A stretch of DNA of 33,259 bases from Isosphaeraceae bacterium (GTDB lineage: Bacteria > Planctomycetota > Planctomycetia > Isosphaerales > Isosphaeraceae), in assembly GCA_021324445.1 (NCBI GenBank), contig JAJPJC010000513.1:1-33259 (forward strand), given 5' to 3'. Below are positions 9,534 to 18,342 of the stretch, one piece after another. A model generated the notes under the pieces. It was given only the letters and a program-made list of their open reading frames with translations. It had not been told where the DNA came from and ran no database searches. The stretch's first letter is position 1. Each line of letters opens with the position of its first letter. The position numbers and the translations under genes are program-made.

Positions 9534-9908
9534 ATGCGAACGATGCGATTCCGCGTACGCTCGCTGATGGCGGCCATGGGCGTCGTGGCGTTGCTCATCT
9601 GGGGCGCGATGATGGGGTTGCGGTCGTACGTCTATTACCGGCGCGCCAGCACATACAGCTTAGAAGAGCGCGTCTGGAGAGAGAGCACCGCCAGAGGTGA
9701 CTGGCCGCGAGAAGTCGGTTCCGAGCGCGCCGACTACTTCGCCCAGTTGGCCGAGAAGTATCGCCGAGCGATGTGGCGCCCCTGGATGCCCGTCGCTCCC
9801 GATCCTCACGCACCAGGGTACGATCAGTGGATCGAACAGGAGCGTCGGGCGAAAGGGGTCGCCGCCGATCCTCCCCCACCCGGGCTTCCTCCGCCCCAAA
9901 GTCAGTGA
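9534..9908 (+). CDS. Small membrane-anchored hypothetical protein
   Basis: A 124-residue protein of unknown function. The N-terminus MRTMRFRVRSLMAAM is followed by a hydrophobic stretch (about 10-28, A-A-M-G-V-V-A-L-L-I-W-G), giving one membrane helix with a basic cytoplasmic lead. The R-F-R-V-R-S-L-M start resembles the many short anchored proteins annotated in planctomycetes. The rest is charged, rich in Arg/Glu/Trp, and ends in a Pro-rich tail (P-P-P-P-G-L-P-P-P-Q). The ATG at 9534 is chosen because GGGGGAG lies six bases upstream; a GTG at 9528 is in frame. It is 43 bases downstream of asnB on the same strand and may be co-transcribed. Confidence 0.65.
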   Translation: MRTMRFRVRSLMAAMGVVALLIWGAMMGLRSYVYYRRASTYSLEERVWRESTARGDWPREVGSERADYFAQLAEKYRRAMWRPWMPVAPDPHAPGYDQWIEQERRAKGVAADPPPPGLPPPQSQ

Positions 9909-10209
9909 CCGCGGTCGCGGCTCAAGTCCGTGCCGATTGGTGGACAAAATTTCCCCCCAATGAGGACATTACACGGGTCTGCTCCGTTGCCTCAAGGGGC
10001 ACTTGAAGGGCTTACCGTACGTTTCTGTTCCATTGATTGTGGGACCCCGGCTGGCGTCACACGAGCGTTCTGAGGACGAGGCGCGAATCGATGTACTAAG
10101 TAACTAATGACCAGTGACCAAAGAACCAAGTACGAAACGGGGTTGCGTTCCGCTTCCGCTTGAGGGAAACTATCGACCGCTTTCAAAGTCCGGCAGGCGA
10201 CAGGCTCCC
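9909..10209. other. Intergenic region with GACCAGTGACC-type repeat words
   Basis: No gene is seen in these 301 bases. Positions about 10096-10135 contain repeated words of the type AACTAATGACCAGTGACC, related to the repeat beside asnB. An in-frame extension of the downstream gene back to 10114 exists but its sequence does not resemble the phosphoesterase N-terminus. Confidence 0.5.
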
Positions 10210-10974
10210 ATGCGGATCCTGATCGTCTCTGACATCCATGCGAACTGGGCGGCCCTTGAGGCGATCCAGCAGCCGTTCGACGTCTGCCTCTGCCTGGGGG
10301 ACCTGGTGGATTACGGCCCCGACCCGGCTCCCTGCGTCCGCTGGGCGATGGCCCATGCCACGCACGCGATCCGGGGCAACCATGACCACGGGGTCGCGCA
10401 GGGAATCCCCGTCAGCGGCGAGACCGGCTTCAAGTACCTGACGGGGGTCACGCGACCCTCGATGTGGCAGGCGCTGGGACCCGAGGAGCGGCGCTACCTC
10501 TTACAGTTGCCGGTAACCCGGCGATGCACCCTGGCCGGCAGGCGCTTCTTGCTGGTCCACGCCACGCCGCGCGACCCGCTGGACGAGTATCTGCTGAAGG
10601 ATCCGAGCACCTGGGCCAAGCGCCTCCAGAACGTCGACGCCGACGTCGTGTGCGTCGGGCACACGCACATCCAGTTCCGGCTGGAAATCAGTGGCGTGAC
10701 GGTGTTGAACCCGGGGAGCGTCGGACTGCCCCGCGACGGTGATCCCCGGGCCGGCTATGCCATCATCGAGGACAACAAAATCGAGCTGAGGCGCGTGGCG
10801 TATCCCGTGGAGCGGACCATCGCCCAGGTCGAGGCGATGCCGTGGCCGCGCCGGGCCAAGGACATGACCGCCTACGTCCTCCGCCTCGGCAAGCTCCCCG
10901 TCGAGATCGGCCCGGAAGGCACGGAAACGGCTTTCTTCGACGAGCCGGATCCGGATGACGGCGAGATCACATGA
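10210..10974 (+). CDS. Metallophosphoesterase, YfcE/MJ0936-like
   Basis: A 254-residue calcineurin-like phosphoesterase that should bind two divalent metals and hydrolyse a phosphomono- or diester; the substrate cannot be read from the sequence. The metal motifs appear in order: M-R-I-L-I-V-S-D-I-H (1-10), L-G-D-L-V-D-Y-G-P, I-R-G-N-H-D-H-G, V-H-A-T-P and V-G-H-T-H-I-Q-F, followed by N-P-G-S-V-G-L-P-R-D-G-D as in the YfcE subgroup. The ATG at 10210 is chosen because it opens the first beta-strand and metal motif directly. The C-terminal ~50 residues (after residue 205) are a family-variable acidic tail (D-E-P-D-P-D-D-G-E). It appears to be a monocistronic gene. Confidence 0.92.
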   Translation: MRILIVSDIHANWAALEAIQQPFDVCLCLGDLVDYGPDPAPCVRWAMAHATHAIRGNHDHGVAQGIPVSGETGFKYLTGVTRPSMWQALGPEERRYLLQLPVTRRCTLAGRRFLLVHATPRDPLDEYLLKDPSTWAKRLQNVDADVVCVGHTHIQFRLEISGVTVLNPGSVGLPRDGDPRAGYAIIEDNKIELRRVAYPVERTIAQVEAMPWPRRAKDMTAYVLRLGKLPVEIGPEGTETAFFDEPDPDDGEIT

Positions 10975-11126
10975 TCCCACGCGCAGCCGCGCGACACCAC
11001 GCCAGGTCTCTCTTCCCCGCTCGGAAGGTTTAATCTAAAGATAACGGTTGCGCCGATAACCGGGATTGGGAAAGCCGAGCCGGGAAAGCCCAAGACGGAC
11101 GAGGCGGGCAGGGAGGTTCATGCGGC

Positions 11127-12803
11127 ATGCGCGGCATGAGGTCGCGGGGAGTGGCCGGGCTGTTGGGGATTGGCGGTGCGGTGGCGCGGAGGGTCGCCGG
11201 CTCCGACCCGCAGGCCGCCCTGTCGCGCGTGGTGGCGGGATTTCTGATCCTCGGGATCGTGCTGCGCCTGGTGCGCTACCTGCAGAACTACCCGATGTGG
11301 TGCGACGAGACCATGCTGGCGGCGAACCTGCTGGATCGCCGCTGGGTGGACCTGGCGCAGCCTTTGGCCTACCGCCAGGTGTGCCCGCTGGGTTTCCTGG
11401 CGGTGGAGTGGGTCGCGGTGCAGCTCTGGGGATTCTCGGAGCTGACCCTGCGCCTGTTCCCGATCGCATGCGCGCTGGCCAGTGTGCCTCTGTTCTTTCT
11501 CCTGGTGCGGCGGTTCCTCGGGGAAAGTCCTGGCGGTCTCTTGCTGGCGATGGCCTTGTTCGCGGTCGCCGAGCCGCCGATTCGGTACGCAGCGGAGGTC
11601 AAGCCGTACGCGACGGACCTGTTCGTCAGCCTGGTGCTGCTGAACCTGGCGGTGTGGTGGCGCCGGGCCCCCGAACAGGGAAGCTGGCTCTGGGTCCTGG
11701 CGGCGGTGGCGCCGCTGGCCGTGGCGCTGTCGCTTCCCTCGGTGTTCCTGCTCGGGGCGATTGCCGTGGTGGGCCTGTGGGAGGTCCTGGCGCGTCGAAA
11801 GACCGCCCTGGCGTTCGCTTATGGGGGATTCCTGGCGGCGACCGGCTTGGCCGTCGCGGTGATGGCCGGGCTGGGCCAGTACCAGACCCCGCCTGAGAAC
11901 CGCGCCTATTTCCTGACTTTCTGGGCGGAGGCGTTTCCGCCGTCGTGGCGCGACCCGGCGGCGCTGGGCCGATGGTTGGTGCGGACCCACACCGGTCCGA
12001 TGTTCGCCTACGTCCCGGGGATCCGTGACGCCTGGGTGACGGCTCTAGTCTTCGGTTGCTTCGTCATCGGCATCCTGTCCCGGATCCGGCGGGACCCGGG
12101 CCCGGTCCTGGTGCTGGTACTCCCCTTCCTGCTCACGTTCCTGGCCGCCGTCCTGCGGCGTTATCCCTACGGGTTGAGCGTGCGCGCGTTCCAGTTCCTG
12201 GCGCCGGCGACCCTGGTGCTGGCCGCCGCCGGGCTGGCCTGGCTGTGCGCGCGGTCGCGGCGACCCGCCCTGATCCCATGGGTCATCCCGGCCCTGGCGG
12301 CGGGCCTGGTCGGTCTGGGACTCTGGCGCGCCGGCCAGGACCTCGGGCACCCGTATCGCACGCCCTGGGATCGAACCGGCCGCGAGTTCGCCCGCTGGTT
12401 CTGGACCGAGTTCGCCGCCGACGCCGAGCTGGTGTGTGTGCGGACCGACCTGGGCATCCCCTTCCGGCCCGGTGAATGGGCCTACGACGCGGTCGACCAG
12501 TACCTCTGCCTGCAACGGATCTACTCCGCGCGGCACCGGCAGGCCCGGCCGCCGCGCTGGGAAGCGATTTCCCCGAGTCACCCGCTGCGCTGCGTGCTGC
12601 TGAACCGGATGCCCAGCGAGGTCCCGGCCTTCCTCCAATGGATCGCAGCGCACCGCGACCGCTATCGGCTTCGAGAGGTCCGGACCTACCCGGCCACCCG
12701 GTCCGACCACCTCGAGCCGGCCCAGACCTACGTCGTCTGCGAGTTCGTCCCCACGACGCCGGCTGTCGGGACGACCCCTCACCCTTCAGCCGCAAGGCGA
12801 TGA
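11127..12803 (+). CDS. GT-C membrane glycosyltransferase (GT39/GT83-like)
   Basis: A polytopic membrane protein of 558 residues that resembles the dolichyl/undecaprenyl-phosphate-sugar mannosyltransferase (PMT/ArnT-like) superfamily. Seen: about 10-12 hydrophobic segments, and in the first external loop M-W-C-D-E-T-M-L (near residues 56-63), where the D-E pair corresponds to the GT-C catalytic acid motif. Other typical elements are the S-E-L-T-L-R-L-F-P segment (near 100-108) and the Y-A-A-E-V-K-P-Y-A segment (near 153-161). The C-terminal ~120 residues are soluble. A lipid-linked sugar is the likely donor; the acceptor is unknown. The ATG at 11127 has GGGAGG 10 bases upstream; the next ATG at 11136 is possible. 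It converges on thrC with 59 bases between stops. Confidence 0.85.
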   Translation: MRGMRSRGVAGLLGIGGAVARRVAGSDPQAALSRVVAGFLILGIVLRLVRYLQNYPMWCDETMLAANLLDRRWVDLAQPLAYRQVCPLGFLAVEWVAVQLWGFSELTLRLFPIACALASVPLFFLLVRRFLGESPGGLLLAMALFAVAEPPIRYAAEVKPYATDLFVSLVLLNLAVWWRRAPEQGSWLWVLAAVAPLAVALSLPSVFLLGAIAVVGLWEVLARRKTALAFAYGGFLAATGLAVAVMAGLGQYQTPPENRAYFLTFWAEAFPPSWRDPAALGRWLVRTHTGPMFAYVPGIRDAWVTALVFGCFVIGILSRIRRDPGPVLVLVLPFLLTFLAAVLRRYPYGLSVRAFQFLAPATLVLAAAGLAWLCARSRRPALIPWVIPALAAGLVGLGLWRAGQDLGHPYRTPWDRTGREFARWFWTEFAADAELVCVRTDLGIPFRPGEWAYDAVDQYLCLQRIYSARHRQARPPRWEAISPSHPLRCVLLNRMPSEVPAFLQWIAAHRDRYRLREVRTYPATRSDHLEPAQTYVVCEFVPTTPAVGTTPHPSAARR

Positions 12804-12862
12804 CCGAAGCGTGGGTCGGCCGTCGCTTCCCTGCCCGGCGCATCGGGGAGCCGGAGACCACC

Positions 12863-14131
12863 TCAGAGTCCCCCGTCGAGCAGGTGACGGATCGTGGGCA
12901 GATACTTCTCGGCCGCGGCCGTGTTGACCAGGACGACGCGGTCGCCGTTGCGGATCATTCCCCGGTCGGCCAGCTCGGGCAGCGCCGCGATCGTCGCGGC
13001 CCCTTCGGGCGACCAGGCGAAGCGGCGCTGTCGCCATTCGTCGCGGATCGCGGTGGCGATGGCGTCCTCGCTGACGGCCAGGGCGCAGCCGCCGGTGTCG
13101 CGGATGATCCGCAGGACGTTGACGTGCCCGGGGTTCTGCGCCACGTTCAGACCCGTGGCGATCGTCTGGCCCGGGGGCAAGGGCTCGATATCAGCCGCCT
13201 GCGACTCGAAGGCGCGGACGATCGGCGTGCTGGCGGTGCTCTGGACGCAGACCATCCTCGGCCGGTCGGGTCCCACCAGGCCCAGGGCCTCCAGCTCGTC
13301 GAACGCCTTGGCCATGCCGACGACCCCGGTCCCGCCCCCCGTGGGATAGACGATCACGTCGGGGAGCTGCCAGCGGCGATCGGCCCGGCGCTCGCCGGCT
13401 GGCTCGGCCATCTCCAGGCCGAGCGTCTTCTTCCCCTCGGTGCGCCACCCTGGTTCCTGGAACGTGGCGACGTTGAAATAGCCCCGGGGGACGTATTCCT
13501 CTTTGACCCGCCGGCCGCAGTCGATGATCGTGCCGGCAACCAGGTCCAGCTTGACTCGCTCCGGGTAGAGCCGGGCGTAAGCGGCCACCCGGCCCAGGAC
13601 CGCCAGGTCCGTCTCCGGCGACATGACGATCGCGGCCTCAAGCCCCGCCGCGACGGCATACTCGGCCAGCGAATCGCCGGCATTCCCCTGGGTCGGGACT
13701 GCCAGCCGAGTCAAGCCGAACGCACGCGCCATCGAGACCGTCAGGGCCATGCCTCGATCTTTGAACGACAGGGTGGGATTGGCTCCGAAGCCCGCGTACG
13801 GCTTCCCCTCGTCCTTGACTTCCAGGCGGCAGCCGAGGCGGTCGGCCAGGGGATGCGGATAGGACCGGGACGGTGTACACCCCTCGCCCAGACTGGTCAC
13901 GTAACGGCGATCCTCGGTGTCGTTGACATCCAGCGGCAGCAAGCCGCCAAACCGCCAGAGGTCCGGCCGTTCGGGCGTCCACCCGCCATCCCGGCCCCGC
14001 TCCGCCTGGAGCCGCTCCAGGTCCAGGACCATCTGGACCGGTCGACCATCGTGTGGGCATAGGTTCATCGCCCGGCTCGCCGGATACTCCGCCCCGCAGA
14101 CGCTGCACGCGAGATGAGAGACGTAACCCAC
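12863..14131 (-). CDS. thrC: Threonine synthase
   Basis: ThrC converts O-phosphohomoserine to threonine with pyridoxal phosphate. The protein is 422 residues from the GTG at 14131. The N-terminus has a zinc-ribbon-like pattern (C-S-V-C-G ... N-L-C-P-H-D-G-R-P), known in a bacterial/archaeal ThrC subgroup. The catalytic Lys is in N-P-T-L-S-F-K-D-R-G, the phosphate loop is P-T-G-G-G-T-G-V, and V-P-T-Q-G-N-A-G-D-S is the substrate region. The start is chosen because GGAGAGG ends 7 bases before this GTG; an upstream GTG at 14155 would place that ribosome site inside the gene. Related fold-type II enzymes (for example cysteate synthase) share these motifs, so the substrate is slightly uncertain. 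Confidence 0.9.
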   Translation of the reverse strand: MGYVSHLACSVCGAEYPASRAMNLCPHDGRPVQMVLDLERLQAERGRDGGWTPERPDLWRFGGLLPLDVNDTEDRRYVTSLGEGCTPSRSYPHPLADRLGCRLEVKDEGKPYAGFGANPTLSFKDRGMALTVSMARAFGLTRLAVPTQGNAGDSLAEYAVAAGLEAAIVMSPETDLAVLGRVAAYARLYPERVKLDLVAGTIIDCGRRVKEEYVPRGYFNVATFQEPGWRTEGKKTLGLEMAEPAGERRADRRWQLPDVIVYPTGGGTGVVGMAKAFDELEALGLVGPDRPRMVCVQSTASTPIVRAFESQAADIEPLPPGQTIATGLNVAQNPGHVNVLRIIRDTGGCALAVSEDAIATAIRDEWRQRRFAWSPEGAATIAALPELADRGMIRNGDRVVLVNTAAAEKYLPTIRHLLDGGL

Positions 14132-14482
14132 TTCGCCACCTCTCCTTTCCTTCACTGCACGGGGATGGGCCGCGGTGCCGCGAACAACCTCATTCTTGTA
14201 AATTCTCGTCCCGGCGTCGAATAAAAACCCCCGGGCGCGCGTCTCTCTCAGCGGAGGCGGTGGTTCCTCGAATCTCGAGGCGATGCGAAGCTCGGTCCTC
14301 CTCTCCCATCCTCAGGATCGGCCGTGGCGTCTCGGGCGGTTCCGGAAATGGGACCATCCGAAGGGAGTTGCGAGGTTTGAGACACCCGTCCGGAGCAGCA
14401 GTGGTCCGTTCGTGATCCATTCGATCCGAAACCCGCTAGCGGTTTCGCCACCTTCTTGAACTGACTCGGAAAGGCCAAGTCT
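14132..14482. other. Divergent intergenic region with a palindrome
   Basis: No gene is seen in these 351 bases between divergent thrC and the Gly-Met protein gene. At about 14427-14447 an inverted repeat CGAAACC-CGCTAGC-GGTTTCG lies about 35 bases before the start of the downstream gene; it could be an operator or an mRNA leader hairpin. A ribosome binding site GGAAAGG precedes the ATG at 14483 by 8 bases. Confidence 0.55.
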
Positions 14483-16084
14483 ATGAACCCCTGGACTCGC
14501 GTGTTCGCCGCTTTGCTTGCGGGTAGCCTCGTGATGGCGCTGTCGCCCTCGCAGGCGTTGGCCCAGGCACCCAAGGATCAACCTGCCCCAACAACCGACC
14601 AAGATGTTTCGACACTTGACCTCTTGGATGCGGTGCAAAAGGGGTTCGTGGCCGTCAAGGCCGAAGGCACCGGCGACGGCCGGATGACGCTGTCCGTGAC
14701 CAACCGCACGAAACGAGCCCTGCGCGTGGTGCTGCCCCCGGGAATCGTCGCTCAGAGCGCGACCGGCCAGTTCGGTGGCATGGGCGGCATGGGTGGTGGC
14801 ATGGGCGGCATGGGCGGCATGGGTGGTACCATGGGCGGCATGGGTGGCATGGGTGGTGGCATGGGCGGCATGGGCGGCATGGGTGGCATGGGTGGTGGCA
14901 TGGGCGGCATGGGCGGCATGGGGATGATGGCTGCCACGATGCCCCCGATGATGGGCATGATGATGCTCTCGCGTATGATCATGTACTTCTGCGGAGATCC
15001 TGATAGCTGGGACATGCGCAGCTTGATGATGGGCATGGGCGGCATGGGGATGGGCGGTATGGGGATGGGCGGCATGGGCGGCGGCATGGGGATGGGCGGC
15101 ATGATGGGCGGCGGCATGCGTTCGGTGCCGGCGACCGGCTTGCCCTTCGCCGAGTTGAAGTCGAAGCAGACGCGGCACTTGCCAACCCGGTTAGTTAGCC
15201 TCTCGCCGCCGGATCCCGAGGCGGGCGTGAGCTTGCCGGAGAAGGGAGAGCCGCTCCAGATCGTCGGCGACGTGGGGCGGGTCAATCACGATCCCCGGGT
15301 CCAGAAGGCGCTGAAGCGGCTGGCCGCCGCCAAGGCTCCGACCACGGTCTCGCAACTGGTGATGTGGCGCCTGGCGGGGGGGTTGAGTTGGGACGACATC
15401 GCCCGGCTCTCGGAACGGTGGGCCAACCCGTTCGAATTGACCCTGGCCCGGGACTTCTGCGAGCAACTCGACGGCCTGCAACCGGGCGAGGCGGAGACCG
15501 GCTCCCTGCGGTTCCAGATCAGCGGGACCGACGCGGCCGGGGAGTCGAAGGCGGCCGAGCTGGTCAAGACCGTCCAGGGCAAGACGGTGCTCGGACTGCG
15601 GGCGGAACTGGGAATCCCGGCCCGGCCCGATGGTCCGGCCCTGGCCTGTCGGGTGCGGTTCAGCGGTGGCGACGCCCTGGTCCAGGTCCTCAGCAGCGAC
15701 GGTGCCGCGCGGAGCTGGCTCTCCTTCGCCAAGTTCACGCTGCCCGCGACGAACCAGGCCGGGGAGTTTGAGCCAGCGCGGTTCGCCGATGCCCTGGCCG
15801 AGGGAGTCCTCAACCGCGTGGTTCGTGCGCAGTTGATCAAGGGACCCCGGGATAAGAGCAAGCCGACCTACCAGCTCCGGATCGAGAACTTCTCCCCGAT
15901 GCTCCTTAACGGCCTGGCTCTACAGGGTCCGGCGAGCAAGCCTGCCGATGCGCCCAAGGTTCTCTCGGGTATTAGCATCTCGCCGCGCAAGGCCATGACG
16001 GTGCCGGCCAGTGAGGAGGCGGTCAAGCTGCTGGGCTTGAAGCAGGGCGTTCGGGTGCTGGCCCTGGATCTCAGCGGACTGTGA
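14483..16084 (+). CDS. Secreted protein with Gly-Gly-Met repeat region
   Basis: A 533-residue exported protein of unknown function. Residues 1-28 are a signal peptide (basic start, hydrophobic core, cleavage expected after A-L-A). About 60-95 resembles a small beta domain (L-S-V-T-N-R-T-K-R-A-L-R-V-V-L-P-P-G). Residues about 98-152 and 184-212 are low-complexity G-G-M / G-M-G repeats, interrupted by a Met-rich hydrophobic stretch (M-P-P-M-M-G-M-M-M-L-S-R-M-I-M-Y-F-C). The remaining ~320 residues are an ordinary globular-looking domain (V-S-Q-L-V-M-W-R-L-A-G-G-L-S-W-D-D-I-A). Such Gly-Met stretches are seen in planctomycete secreted proteins; many surface-accessible Met could bind Cu(I) or scavenge oxidants, which is speculation. 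The ATG has GGAAAGG 8 bases upstream, and a terminator follows at 16094. Confidence 0.85.
   Translation: MNPWTRVFAALLAGSLVMALSPSQALAQAPKDQPAPTTDQDVSTLDLLDAVQKGFVAVKAEGTGDGRMTLSVTNRTKRALRVVLPPGIVAQSATGQFGGMGGMGGGMGGMGGMGGTMGGMGGMGGGMGGMGGMGGMGGGMGGMGGMGMMAATMPPMMGMMMLSRMIMYFCGDPDSWDMRSLMMGMGGMGMGGMGMGGMGGGMGMGGMMGGGMRSVPATGLPFAELKSKQTRHLPTRLVSLSPPDPEAGVSLPEKGEPLQIVGDVGRVNHDPRVQKALKRLAAAKAPTTVSQLVMWRLAGGLSWDDIARLSERWANPFELTLARDFCEQLDGLQPGEAETGSLRFQISGTDAAGESKAAELVKTVQGKTVLGLRAELGIPARPDGPALACRVRFSGGDALVQVLSSDGAARSWLSFAKFTLPATNQAGEFEPARFADALAEGVLNRVVRAQLIKGPRDKSKPTYQLRIENFSPMLLNGLALQGPASKPADAPKVLSGISISPRKAMTVPASEEAVKLLGLKQGVRVLALDLSGL
14774..15117. repeat. GGCATGGGCGG short tandem repeats coding for Gly-Met
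   Basis: Units of 9-12 bases built on GGCATGGGC/GGCATGGGT run through 14774-14927 and again 15038-15117. On the opposite strand they give long open frames rich in His-Ala or Pro-Met, which are side effects of the repeat. Confidence 0.9.
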
Positions 16085-16093
16085 GTTCACCTG

Positions 16094-16128
16094 GTGGGTG
16101 GGGCTGAGCGAAGCTGAGCTCCACCCAC
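16094..16128. terminator. Bidirectional hairpin between convergent genes
   Basis: GTGGGTGGGGCT at 16094 pairs with AGCTCCACCCAC ending at 16128 (12 base pairs, one G-T), and the 11-base loop can extend the pairing further. It lies 9 bases after the stop of the Gly-Met protein gene and 32 bases from the stop of the convergent phosphotransferase gene, as expected for a shared terminator. It may also be a dispersed repeat copy. Confidence 0.6.
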
Positions 16129-16160
16129 TCTTCACCGCCTTTCTCCACATCCCGAGGTTT

Positions 16161-17051
16161 CTACGGCGTCGATTTCAAACGGCTGCGCGCCTGGCGATAG
16201 GCCTCGAAATTCGCGTCGGCGTACCGGCGGTAATCGAAGTCGATTTCGGAGACCACCGCCTGGATGGTCGCCCAGAGGGCCTCGCGCAGCAGCGATGCGG
16301 TCTTGAAGATGGTCATCTCGGCGAGCTCCCGCGGGACGACCTCTGCCGGATGGCGATAGGCCGCCAGGAAGGCACGGTCCTGGTCCTCGTCCAGGGCGGC
16401 GTTGGCCGAGGCATTGGCCAGGTCGAAAAGGGGATGACCCACTCCGGCGTACTCCCAGTCAACCAGCCAGAGCCGCTGGCCGTCGTCGATCAGGTTGGCC
16501 GGCATCAGGTCGTTGTGGCACAGCACCGGGCGGAACGGCTCGATCCGCCGCGACAGGCGGCGCACGTCCTCGAGCATCACCGGGAGGTCCGCCGGTCGCT
16601 CGGCGGCCAGCGCCGCCACGGAATGCGCATAGGTCCGAATGGTTTGAAACGGGCAGAAATACAGGACCTCCCCGACCAGGGTGTCCCAGGCCCCATGGAG
16701 GTGCCGGAGCAGTCCTGCCAGGCGCTCGAGCTGCTGCGGCGCGCGGACGTCGGCCGGCTCCAGCGCCCGCCCGTCGACAAACCGGATGATCAGCAACCCG
16801 TCCTCGTGGTGGACGACCTCGGGCGCCAGTCCCCAGACGCCGGCTGCCTGGTGGCAAACGACCTCGTTGCGGCGGTCGATCCCCAGGAGCGGCCGCGCCG
16901 GGCCGATCCGGGCGACGTAGGCATCACTTCCGGTTCGAACCACGAAATTGTGGTTGGTGATCCCGCTGGTGATCGGTTCGACGGCCGTCGCCTCTCGGCA
17001 GAAGTCCAGCCGGCGCAGCCGTCGGAGCAACGGCTCGTCGGATCGTCTCAT
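16161..17051 (-). CDS. Choline-kinase-like phosphotransferase (APH fold)
   Basis: A 296-residue protein of the choline/ethanolamine kinase branch of the aminoglycoside-phosphotransferase-like kinases. Seen: the N-lobe motif I-T-S-G-I-T-N-H-N-F-V-V (27-38), the catalytic loop L-C-H-N-D-L-M-P-A-N-L-I (177-188, Asp181 as base, Asn186 for metal) and W-L-V-D-W-E-Y (195-201, Asp198 metal ligand), followed by G-H-P-L-F-D-L-A. These fit LicA/choline kinase better than antibiotic-resistance enzymes. Likely substrates are choline, ethanolamine or thiamine; it cannot be decided here. The ATG at 17051 has GAGGAG about 10 bases upstream, which sits just after the stop of the DUF4349 lipoprotein gene (17 bases apart), so the two are probably co-translated. 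Confidence 0.88.
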   Translation of the reverse strand: MRRSDEPLLRRLRRLDFCREATAVEPITSGITNHNFVVRTGSDAYVARIGPARPLLGIDRRNEVVCHQAAGVWGLAPEVVHHEDGLLIIRFVDGRALEPADVRAPQQLERLAGLLRHLHGAWDTLVGEVLYFCPFQTIRTYAHSVAALAAERPADLPVMLEDVRRLSRRIEPFRPVLCHNDLMPANLIDDGQRLWLVDWEYAGVGHPLFDLANASANAALDEDQDRAFLAAYRHPAEVVPRELAEMTIFKTASLLREALWATIQAVVSEIDFDYRRYADANFEAYRQARSRLKSTP

Positions 17052-17068
17052 CAACGTGTCTCCTCGAC

Positions 17069-18187
17069 TCACGACGCGGACGGCGGAGCCGGTGCCACCC
17101 CGGGGGGCCGGCTCGCCATCAGTCGTTGCCCCGAGCGGATCAGCCAGCGCACCAGCAGTAATCCCAGCACGATCAAGGGAAGCCAGGGAACCAGCGCGAC
17201 CAGGACCAGGAGGAGCGCCTTTCCCACCGCGACCAGAGACTCGAGGGACCCGAAGAAGGTGTGGCCGATCTGGGTCCGGAGCGTCGTCGGGACGGGGGCC
17301 GTGTAGTTCTTCCACTCGATGGCCTCGATGGTCACAGTGCTCAGCGCGGCCCGATTGGACAGGAATTGGAGCCGGCCCTGCATCTGCTCGACCTCGCTGC
17401 GAACCCGGCTCAGCTCGCGCTCGACGTTGAGGATGTCCTCCAGCTTGCCGGTCGAGTCGGCGAGGTGCTTGAGCAGGCGCTTCTCTTCCTCCTGCTTGTT
17501 GCGGAGCCGCGCCCCGAGGTCGACATACTCCTCGGTGACATCCTGGGATCCGACGTGGCTTTGACGCACTTCGCCCAGGCGGCTGACCGCGCCCACGAAC
17601 GCATCGAAGTGGTCGACCGGGACGCGGACGCGCCATGTCCCTCGACGCTGCTCGTGGATCTGACCTGACTGGCCCGATTCGGCCAGGAATCCCTCGTGGT
17701 CCTTGACCAGCTTGAGGATCGCCTGCTCGGTGGAGTTCACGCTCTCGACGAGCAGGTCGATGCGCGCGTCGTAGATGATCTTCCGCGGTCGTGCAGGGGG
17801 GCGTTCCCGCTCGGAAGCTTGAGCGGCCTCGGCGGGAGCGTTTGCCGCCGGGCTCGTCGACCGTGACGAATCCGAAGGTGTGAGAAACGCCTGTCCCTCC
17901 CCGGCCGAAGGGGCTGGGCCTGCGGTTGTGGTCGGAGCAGACTGATCGTTGATGAATGAGACGCTGCCGTCAACCAGCCCGATTTGCTTGAGATTCTTCG
18001 CCACGCCCTCGGGGGCGTCAGGTGTTGTGCGAGACACCTCAAAATTGCGCGCGGTCACTCTGACGTGGTCAGAAGGAAACCCACATCCAGCGACGAACCC
18101 GGCCCCGAGCGCGGCCAGGCCAAGTATGAACGCAGATCGGACCGATGGTCCCGGAATTCGATGGACGGAAGGAGGACGAGGTTTCAT
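17069..18187 (-). CDS. DUF4349 lipoprotein with C-terminal membrane helix
   Basis: A 372-residue envelope protein. Residues 18-35 are a lipoprotein signal (A-A-L-G-A-G-F-V-A-G-C, lipobox Cys35). About 36-135 is a disordered Ser/Pro/Ala-rich spacer. The DUF4349 domain covers about 140-340: R-K-I-I-Y-D-A-R-I-D-L at its start, G-T-W-R-V-R-V-P-V-D-H-F-D, a coiled coil (near 225-275, N-K-Q-E-E-E-K-R-L-L) and A-A-L-S-T-V-T-I-E. A hydrophobic helix (about 320-350) ends the domain, as in the family. No catalytic role is known; the domain is often next to membrane stress or transport genes. The ATG at 18187 has AGGAG seven bases upstream. It lies 155 bases downstream of the giant membrane protein gene on the same strand. 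Confidence 0.88.
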   Translation of the reverse strand: MKPRPPSVHRIPGPSVRSAFILGLAALGAGFVAGCGFPSDHVRVTARNFEVSRTTPDAPEGVAKNLKQIGLVDGSVSFINDQSAPTTTAGPAPSAGEGQAFLTPSDSSRSTSPAANAPAEAAQASERERPPARPRKIIYDARIDLLVESVNSTEQAILKLVKDHEGFLAESGQSGQIHEQRRGTWRVRVPVDHFDAFVGAVSRLGEVRQSHVGSQDVTEEYVDLGARLRNKQEEEKRLLKHLADSTGKLEDILNVERELSRVRSEVEQMQGRLQFLSNRAALSTVTIEAIEWKNYTAPVPTTLRTQIGHTFFGSLESLVAVGKALLLVLVALVPWLPLIVLGLLLVRWLIRSGQRLMASRPPGVAPAPPSAS

Positions 18188-18342
18188 GGGAGAGCTCCTT
18201 TGCCGCTCGTGCGCGGCGGGCCCGATTGAGATGACGATGATGAATTCGGACAGAGGGGCCGGCCCGGCCGTGTCCGCTTCGGTCCCAATGGGCATTATCG
18301 CTGTCCGGTGTTCCGGTTTCCAAGCGGGGTGAGGCGGCCCGC

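Noticed and set aside
12476..14062. 528-codon plus-strand frame overlapping the GT-C gene and thrC
   Set aside because: It is antisense to thrC and shows no recognisable domain.
14312..15285. Minus-strand frames rich in His-Ala or Pro-Met opposite the Gly-Met gene
   Set aside because: They are by-products of the GGCATGGGC tandem repeat; the plus strand has a signal peptide, ribosome site and globular C-terminus.
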